DNA of 64,000 nt, taken from the NCBI GenBank assembly GCA_963678705.1, contig OY783215.1:15915740-15979739 (forward strand), read 5' to 3'. The notes beneath the pieces are model-generated. The model searched no databases and had not been told where the DNA came from. It was given only the letters and a program-made list of their open reading frames with translations. Within the stretch, counting starts at the first letter, position 1; the number at the start of each line of letters is the position of its first letter. The translations under genes and the position numbers were made by a program. Below are positions 38,601 through 47,600 of the stretch, one piece after another. The DNA is from Panorpa germanica (Eukaryota; Arthropoda; Insecta; Mecoptera; Panorpidae).

Positions 38601-41600
38601 ACAAAATGAACAAGGACGTATGACTGATGATTATTTCACAACAATGGTGAATTAATAATCATTGAAGTAAAAAGTTCACCTCAGTGTATTAATGTGACAC
38701 AACTCGAAAATACTCTACTAAATGGCCGATTTTGTAACTGCTTAGCTGACGTCTGTTACTTCTGACGATTTTTCAAATGCCTGTATTTTCTAAACTCAGC
38801 TATGTAAGTTTACACAAAATTATCAGAAGACCTTAAATAACGATCAAAATGGATCCCATACCTTGAAACTGGCATAAGTAGCCAATTTGTAAATTACAGG
38901 GCTTTGAAAAATCGTCAGAAGTTAACAGACGTCAGGTAAGAAATTACAAAATAGGCCCCTAGAAAACGTCGGCGTTGCACGTAGTTTGATGCAGTGAGAG
39001 AGCTCATAGCCTTTAATAGTATATTTGTTTCTTCATACTTTTAACCAATTTTCAGTGACGATTCGAGAGAAATGTATATTATTAGATACGAGCGCTGATT
39101 TACCGTCCCCCCCCCATCCACTCCTCTTCTAATTTGGAATAGTATAGTATTAAAATACAGCAGTCGCCTTTTTTTACAGTTGACAAAGATATAGCTAGTT
39201 CAAATTTAAATTTTTCGGACCTATTTTGACGTAACAGACTTTATGAACATATTCATTCTAGGTAGTTAGTTATATGTTGTGTGTTGCTATCTCTTTTCCG
39301 CTGTTTGACAAGCCTGACATTTAGAAGAGAAATGCTAGAAAACGAACTTTGTCAAAAACTGAAGATTTTTTTTGTAAATTTTTAATGATTAAAAATGGTT
39401 AAAAAGTTAACAGTTAAAGTTAAACGTTAATAACTTCTATAAAATTGTGAATAATTAAAAAATAATTGGATATTGGTGATTCTAAAAGCCAAATAAATAT
39501 AAATTAAGTATTTAATTAAAAAGTCATATAAATTAAGTTATCCAACCCAACTGTCAAAACAGGACTCACATAGTCAGGCGTATGTATTGGATATTAATAA
39601 ATTGTTTGTATCATTGTCCATTTGGGAATGTCCTTGGAGTTGAAGTTTGTTTTTAAAAGGATTATTGTTTATAATTATTTATATTAACATTCTGTAATGT
39701 CATTATATGCAAATTACTGACGTATATTTAATAACAAATAGCTGGTACAATGTGTTTTTCTAGAGACATTATTTTATGGTTATCCATTTCCAGTTTGTGT
39801 ATATTTTTAACACATTTAAGTATTTTTAAATGAATCGTTAAATAATGATCTAATGGTTTACACAACATAAAAACTGAAAATATAAATGTAATTTTAATGT
39901 TGGTACCAAACTACAAAGATAATAGTTATTTTTAAAATAAGAGGTATCAATATTCTGTAATAGTCATATAGAGTGTCCTTGTGTGACCTCAGCTGTCCAC
40001 TTGCAACAAGGAGTGCCTTGTTGTTTTCTATTTTCTTATTAATTTTTACTTTTAATAAAAATAATGTATTTATAAAACAAATTTTTCTGGCAATTCCCCT
40101 ACTCTTATTGCTATAGGCAACTACACTTACTTATATAGCTAACTAAAAGTCGTCTAAAATTTGCTGAAAATTTTATAAATGTTCTTATAGTTTTACTTCG
40201 ACATGAGTCATGATAATCCAAACAAACAAAACGTGTTTTTAATATCATCCTCTAGTGCCGATCGCAGTGCTAAACCATTTGAACAGCACATACAGTATAT
40301 AATCCATTGCTAGCGATTGCTAGTGCCGACGGTTTGTGAACAATACGTAAGCACTGGGTCTATCTAATAGTGCCTGCATAGGTGTAGAGAATCAGATCGT
40401 TTTATTAAGTCTCTGGACTCTGGATGTGTTATTAAATATAAATATTGTTTTAAAAATATGAAGTGATATTTAAATAAAAATGTAAATGAGTTAAAATGTT
40501 ACGACGATTTCTGAGTGTCCCCAATAGTTACGAGGAGCCTGCGACATGGTACGAACGTCTGGGCAGCAACCTGAGGAAGAACATCCTCAGGAAGATATCC
40601 TTAATAAATGTCAGTGAGAAAAACAACCATTATATAATTGTAACGTTATTGTTATAAAAGTATGAGTTAATACTTTAGGCAGCGGTGTTGTTTGTATTCG
40701 AGGTTTTATTGCCATAATCACCAGCACAGAAATATACAGACTAGTAAACAGTAGTACTGGGGGGGGTGAAAGATGGTGCACTGAGCTAAGGCATGGGATA
40801 GAAGCTCCAGCTATACCTATCCATAGCATATTAGCATGATTAGTAGGTTCGAACGAGTTCTCCCTAGATTAAAAACAATGTTTAATATATAATTTGCATA
40901 ACCTATAAAATGACTTAAGACTTTCGTAATTCATTTACTCGATCTCAATTATTTATTTATTAAGTTAAATGAACCTTCAATACACGTAGCAGGATTAATA
41001 TCAACATTTTAAAAGAATATTTGTACGCGATGAATTCAAAACAATTTCATTAGTCACCGAATTAATTGTACATATTTGTTTTTATTTTTAAACTATAAAG
41101 AATTCAGGCGTACAGACTACATACTCGTATATGCAAATTTTTCGCACATATTTTGTTGAATTACTTAAAAAAACACCTGATGTACATTTATTATTAAAAT
41201 ATTCTGTATTATTATTTGAGTATTATAAAGCGTATAAAACACACTTTGTATGTTAATGTGAATATAAAATTACATAGAATAATGCCGTGAGTCAATTTAC
41301 AGGTAACGGAGAAATCTCGAACTATTAAAGTTGATTTCTATAACCATCAACAAGTGACAGCAACGTTCATTTTATTTAGAACAACTAAATTGTAATAGTT
41401 ATTTATTATTTTAATTTTTTTATTCATATTAACAAGAAGTGTTTTATTTTTAAAATGCTCCAATCAAAATCTCTACTCTACACTGGACGGGCTCCTATTT
41501 CGTTTGTATGTCAAATATATAAAACTAACCTCAAATATTACCTTGCATGTTATATATTTAATGTTAATTTATGGTTTTAATTACATTTTTAAAACATATT

Positions 41601-44600
41601 ACAATATAAAATACAAACATATTAATTGAAAATTACAAATTTAGTGGAAATAAACACTATTAAATAAATATTTATGTCGATAAAGTAGATGTACAAATGT
41701 CAAAATTAATATTGAAAGCATTTTTTAATGTAATAATTTTTTTTTCAGTTGCCGGTTGCAGATCCGTTCTTGGAAAAAGTCAGCCTTTCCGATTTAGGTG
41801 AGTTAAAATGGTTGCATATACTAAATAATATAAACATAATAGAAAATTAATGACTTCTTTAATTTGGGAATGTGTTACAATAAATCGTTTATTTATTTTA
41901 CACAATTTGTTTATCGAAAGGTTAATAAATTCTTGTGAGATCCATATGCCTTCTGTTAATAAGAACATAAACATAATAAACGAAAACTATCGACTCTATC
42001 CGAACAGTGGGTTTCTTTCGTCACTCTACTACATGTCCAAAACTAATAAATTGCAATTTTGGAATAAATATAGAGCAATATGCAATAGCTCTATAGATAC
42101 TCTACATTTGCGTCTGTAACAGAGTAACAAAAGAAATAAAATAATAGTTATTTATTTTAAGCAATAGCCTTATTGCATAGAAAGTTTGTGTCTGTACCTA
42201 TAATAGTTACCACACATTTTTCAGGTAGAGTTAATATTTCAAAAGTCAGTTCCAATGATGGTGGTAGAATGGGTTTGAAGATATGGTAGGTTGTAAACAT
42301 GGCTAACTGTTCATTTTTAATTATTTTTCATGTTCTTTACTTTGAATTATTTAAGTATAGTTAAATTTTAAGCATAACTATAATTACCTAATCAGCATTA
42401 AAAGAATTTGTTATTTGTTTAGTATGTATAATCTTAAGTACATCATTGCGGCATTTGTTAAAGCTTTATTATCTTTTACAGAACAAATAAGTTTTGCAAA
42501 TATCTCTTGTAAACATTATTTTAGCCATTATGTAGTACGTCACTATCTTCTACGTAGATTTGTTCTCATTCGGAGTTTATAAAATAACAAACTGAAGATA
42601 AATATTTACAAAAATTGTATTCCCTCAAACCATTCTTTGAATTCTAAATATATTCGTTATTTATTCAAAAAACAACAACAGGAATTTGAAATCTTTTGAC
42701 AAAATCTTTTTTAAATTATTTTCTAGTGCCATCTCTTTAGCAATTTTAATAACATACAAGTAGCAAAGACCTCAACTACACTTCCATGAATGTTAAAATT
42801 GCAATGGGCGTGTGTCCTCATTTTTTAGTGGTCGATTTTTCAATTGTTGATTGAAATTGATGTTAATAAATGTGTATTGGCGTGTCTATTTTATTAAATA
42901 TCTAAATATTGACGGAGATATAGCAATTAAAAGTTTGAGTTGTAGTTTTAGCGCTAGAAATGGTCGGCCATATTTGTATGACGTGAAATGCATTTTAACG
43001 TCAGTTATTTGTTGAGTAGGTCAGTGCTGTGGTAATGTTTTGTAGCTGTTGGTAGTCAAATAAACAAGTCAAATCAAAGAATAATAAATTTTCATATTTT
43101 ATTTAACCCTGCTAAAGCAGACATAATATTGGAATTTTATTGTTCCTTGAAATAGCTGTAAATAATATTTGATATTTTGATATATAAATACATATAGCAG
43201 AGATTTATGATCTGTAAGGTTGGTAACCTTACACAAGGATTGTGATGTCACATGCACTTGGAATGTGTACAACGTTGAATCCCTTTAATAATTAAAGAGA
43301 CAAAATGACTTTTTTAATTGTTAATATCTCTTAACATATAAGGAGTTATTAAATAATAATTGAACATTTGAGGTTCTAGTAACCCACTTTATCAATGTAT
43401 AGTACACTTTTATAGAAATTAAAACATAGGACACAAGCCCATTCGTGTTTTTTTGTATTTTCATAGCATATTTTATTATTTATATATTAATTTATTTTTA
43501 CAATCTTTTTTTCTTTATAATTTTGGCAAACTTCTTTTTGACGCATTTCTACTTAAATATTTCTTTAATATTGTTATCTATATTTAACGCAATGTAGCAG
43601 ATTGTCCATATTTCAAATTTAACATGAATAAATATATTACGGCATTGATTGTTTTTCATCCTTGAACACAAGCATCTATACTGAACATCTGCCACCATAG
43701 ATTTCTTTTAATATCTCAGCAGAAATTACTCAGAGATTGTTTTTGTAAGCAATTGCTTGTCTGTGATTGTATAGGACTAGAATTAATTTAAATTATTTTT
43801 TAATATTATAAAAATATTTCTTATTCAAGTTATCAACCATATGATAGTAAGAAACTGTAATGCCGGCTTATATAAAATTTCAATTGAAATTATTACTTTA
43901 TTACGTTACATAAATATAAGTTTTGTAAATCTACCGGTAATGTTATAATATGTGCAGGGGCGTGATTTATTTAATAAATTTAAAGGCGAAATATTTTATT
44001 TCTCAAATCTCATTTCATAAAAATAAAAAAGAAACAGCCACCATTTATTTGTTGATTATTATTCAGATCACGTATTATAAATTTAAAGATACATAATTAA
44101 GCATATTTTTTTCTATGATTGCATCTTCCATTTGTTAGCTTAAATTATAAATAAGGAAAAATTAAAATGAACCTTGCAGCTGTAAGGTTATCGCTAGTTG
44201 AATACATATACATCTGCGTTTGTAGGTTTTGGGTTATTTCAGCAGTTTCTAGTTTATGCTTTATGTTAAAACAGTAATGTGAATGATACCGTGAACAAAA
44301 GCATTGATACGTGACGATTCCCGATACGGGTTCGATTCCCGAACCAAAGCTATATTGTTGGTATCAAGTTAAATTGACAGCAATGTGTAACAGTCTGTAA
44401 TAATTACCTAAACAGTATTTTCTTTGACATGAATTTATTAATCATTTTAAAATATTCCATTTTCATTGAACGTTTTATTTTAATTATTCCTCACTCATAA
44501 TTTTCTACCACTATTCAACTTAAATATTACAATTAAATGAAATACACATTTTTATAAATTGTATTTTAAATTGCGATATATCTTCCTTACAAATTATTTG

Positions 44601-47600
44601 TAGTCTGAACAGAACAGTAGTCGCAGCATCTCGCCCGTGGACCTGTCGGGATAAACCAGTTGGCAACTACCCGAAATCTATTTTTACTTTAGCTTCCCAG
44701 CATCTTAGCGAAACATACCTCAAACTAAAATCTAGTATACATTTGATTTTCCATTAGAATCGTTCGTACACAAATCAAAAATAGAAAAAACAAAGCAAAA
44801 ATACATTATTTAAATATGTCCTCACTTTATAAACATTTTAGTTCTATAATAATTAAAAGTTGGCAACAGTGTCCAAATTCAAGAAAATGGCGGTTGTTTT
44901 TTAAATAATTAGTATAATTGAAATTGTAAATATTACAGTAAAGAAGTAAATTATTTTTAATGTTTAATTACGAAAATATTTCTGTGTATATATAAAATTC
45001 ATGGTGCTCCTCATTTGAAGAATGTAAACAGTACGTCAGACAACGTCAGACATAGTGGCACAGTGTGGTCTACTCTCTCTGTTTTCAATTGCAAAATATT
45101 CGTGTATGGTTTTCCTCAACAACGTGCGAGTTTTGTGCAGATGAAAATATTTTATTTTGAGCGCAAGGATTTACAAACTTCAACTAATGTTTTTATAGCA
45201 TTACAATTATATAACTTTTAAATAGATTGTGACGAAATCGAAATAAAACTATTTCAAAGTTAATGTGTACGATTGTTTGAAAGCATAAAGTGCGAGTCAA
45301 TTAGTTTAAAAGTTCTTATTTATTTTGTATATTCTACTAAAAAATCATCTAGTTGTGAATTTAATTTAATTATAATGAGGTGGATCGAAGTGGTTGTGTT
45401 ATGCTACAATTGCACTTCTACTCGGACCACGCAGGGCGTCTAGTGTTAGGAGGGACTCCCGAAGGACTAGAGGGGCCTAATGAGGGGATATATCCTTTGG
45501 AAGCAATAAAAGAATTTGAACAAGTGTCACAAGCTTGGAAAAAAACATTAGCTGAAATATTATTGCAAGGTTACGGTCATTGTTCAATTAAACGTGTTTC
45601 GTTTTGACAACAACCTCAAAGACATTAGTTATTTATTTATTACTTTACTAACATGCTATTTTTTTCTTTCAGAAGAGGACGAATCTCAGATTTTTGTTAA
45701 ATTCTTCCGATTTCACAAGTGCTACGATCTGATTCCTACATCTGCAAAGCTTGTCGTTTTCGATACACAACTTCTGGTAAAGAAAGCGTTCTTCGCCTTG
45801 GTGTATAACGGTTAGTATAAAATTTAGTCGTAATAGAATTTTTATTAAAAACTTTTTATTCCGCAATTATAATACCAACAGTTCAATCTAACAACTCATT
45901 CTAAAACCCATTTAAAAAGTTTTGTTATCTACAAGTTTTTGTAAACCAGGTGTCCGTGCCGCGCCGCTGTGGGACTCCGCTCGACAACAGTTCGTAGGCA
46001 TGTTAACGATCACTGATTTTATTAAAATACTGCAAATGTATTATACTTCCCCACAAGCTTCAATGGATCAACTAGAAGAACACAAATTGGACACGTGGAG
46101 GAGTATGTATTTATATTTATTATTAAAAGTTAAAAAGAGTTATTTATTTTATATTTCAATATTTATTTTTATATTTCTTGCAGGTGTGTTAAAAGGTCAG
46201 GTACCTCCTCTTGTAAGTATTGGGCCAGACGCCTCTTTATTTGAGGCAATTAGAACATTAATCCATAATAGAATCCATCGATTGCCCGTCATAGACCCGC
46301 TTACAGGAAATGTGTTATATATTTTAACGCATAAAAGAATATTGCGATTTTTATTTTTATATGTAAGTAATAGAATACGAACTATACATGTACAGACTGC
46401 AATATTTTTAAGATATGAAAAATAAGTAAACTATATTAAAATATAATTGTTAAATAGATAAATGAACTACCTAAACCTTCATACATGCAAAAGTCAATCC
46501 GAGAACTGCGAATTGGAACTTTTGAACATATAGAGACTGCAGACGAAAACACGTCTATAATTTCCGCATTAAGAAAATTCGTAGAACGGCGAGTATCAGC
46601 GCTACCCATGGTTGACAACGAAGGTCGGCTTGTAGATATTTTTGCTAAATTTGATGTTATTGTAAGTCAAGAATAGAAAATTCTATAATATATCTAATAT
46701 TGTCTGTTGCAATATTATTGTAAATTTGATTTTTTATTTCAGAATTTAGCAGCAGAGAAAACGTATAATGACTTAGACGTGTCTTTGAAAACAGCAAACG
46801 AACACAGGAACGCTTGGTTTGAAGGCGTGCAGAGATGCAACATGGATGATAGTCTCTACACTGTAATGGAAAAGATAGTAAGAGCAGAGGTAAGTGTCTC
46901 CTTTGAGACTTCCATGGCTCGAATGTTCTTTATACCCAATATAATTTTAATTTCCTTTTAGGTCCATCGCCTTGTTGTGGTGGATGAATCGGAAAAGGTC
47001 ATCGGAATAATTTCTCTATCAGATATACTTCTCTATCTTGTACTCCGACCTAGTGGAGAAGGTGGAACAACATCAGAAGATGGAGCTTCTGTTAGAGCTG
47101 CTGATCCACTATTAGATAAAGACAATGAAAACAATACTGATGAAGAAAAAGTGAAAACGGATGAAGTAATTGAAGCCACTAGTACAGAAAACGTATGGTC
47201 AATAGATAATGATAAATTAGAAATAGAACAAAATGTAAGCACTGATATCATTGACAATGATAAAGAGGAAACAAATACTTTAGAAAATAAATCTATACAT
47301 TCTGTTAACGGTATAAGTTCACAACACGATGAAAATACAGAAGATAATGGAAGACTAGAGAACGAAATAAATGAAATGAATAATGAAGACATCAATAAAC
47401 TTAACTCAGATAATATATGTTCAATGGCAGACCATCTGCAAAAACAAATTTCATCTAAAGATTCTGATAGTAATATTTCAAATTCAAATGAAAATTCAAT
47501 TTTAGGATACAGTGCTTTAAACAGCGGGGAATCTTTTAGTTCTGACGAACATGAAACATTGAACATAGAAACAGAACATGACACTGTACCTAAATCCTGT

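Larger units (their letters stand above)
19732..41748 (+). other. AMPK gamma intron 2 (22 kb)
   Basis: A very long intron between exons B and C. It hosts the solo LTR, a TIR family C copy, the full-length BEL/Pao element, two Harbinger-like MITEs, an hAT-like MITE, two foldback elements and several SINE-like fragments. The candidate alternative first exon at 40496 lies near its 3' end. The remaining stretches (20915-22574, 23331-24090, 24300-26386, 34440-36237, 36425-37717, 38958-40260, 40650-41740) are AT-rich with no gene seen; 35040-35800 contains a GC-richer patch that could be a non-coding first exon, but nothing proves it. Confidence 0.7.
41798..45672 (+). other. AMPK gamma intron 3
   Basis: 3.9 kb. 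Holds the better preserved copy of TIR family A, a tRNA-like B-box fragment and a candidate alternative first exon. The rest is AT-rich, with no gene seen. Confidence 0.7.

Noticed and set aside
39106..39118. Poly-C tract
   Set aside because: A simple homopolymer run, possibly an assembly error; no associated structure.
44318..44346. Possible tRNA gene
   Set aside because: Only a T-arm-like B-box is seen; no acceptor stem, D-arm or anticodon arm could be fitted.
47033..47584. 183-codon minus-strand frame opposite the AMPK gamma tail
   Set aside because: Its open state follows from the acidic Asp/Glu/Ser codons on the plus strand; the plus frame continues the CBS core.
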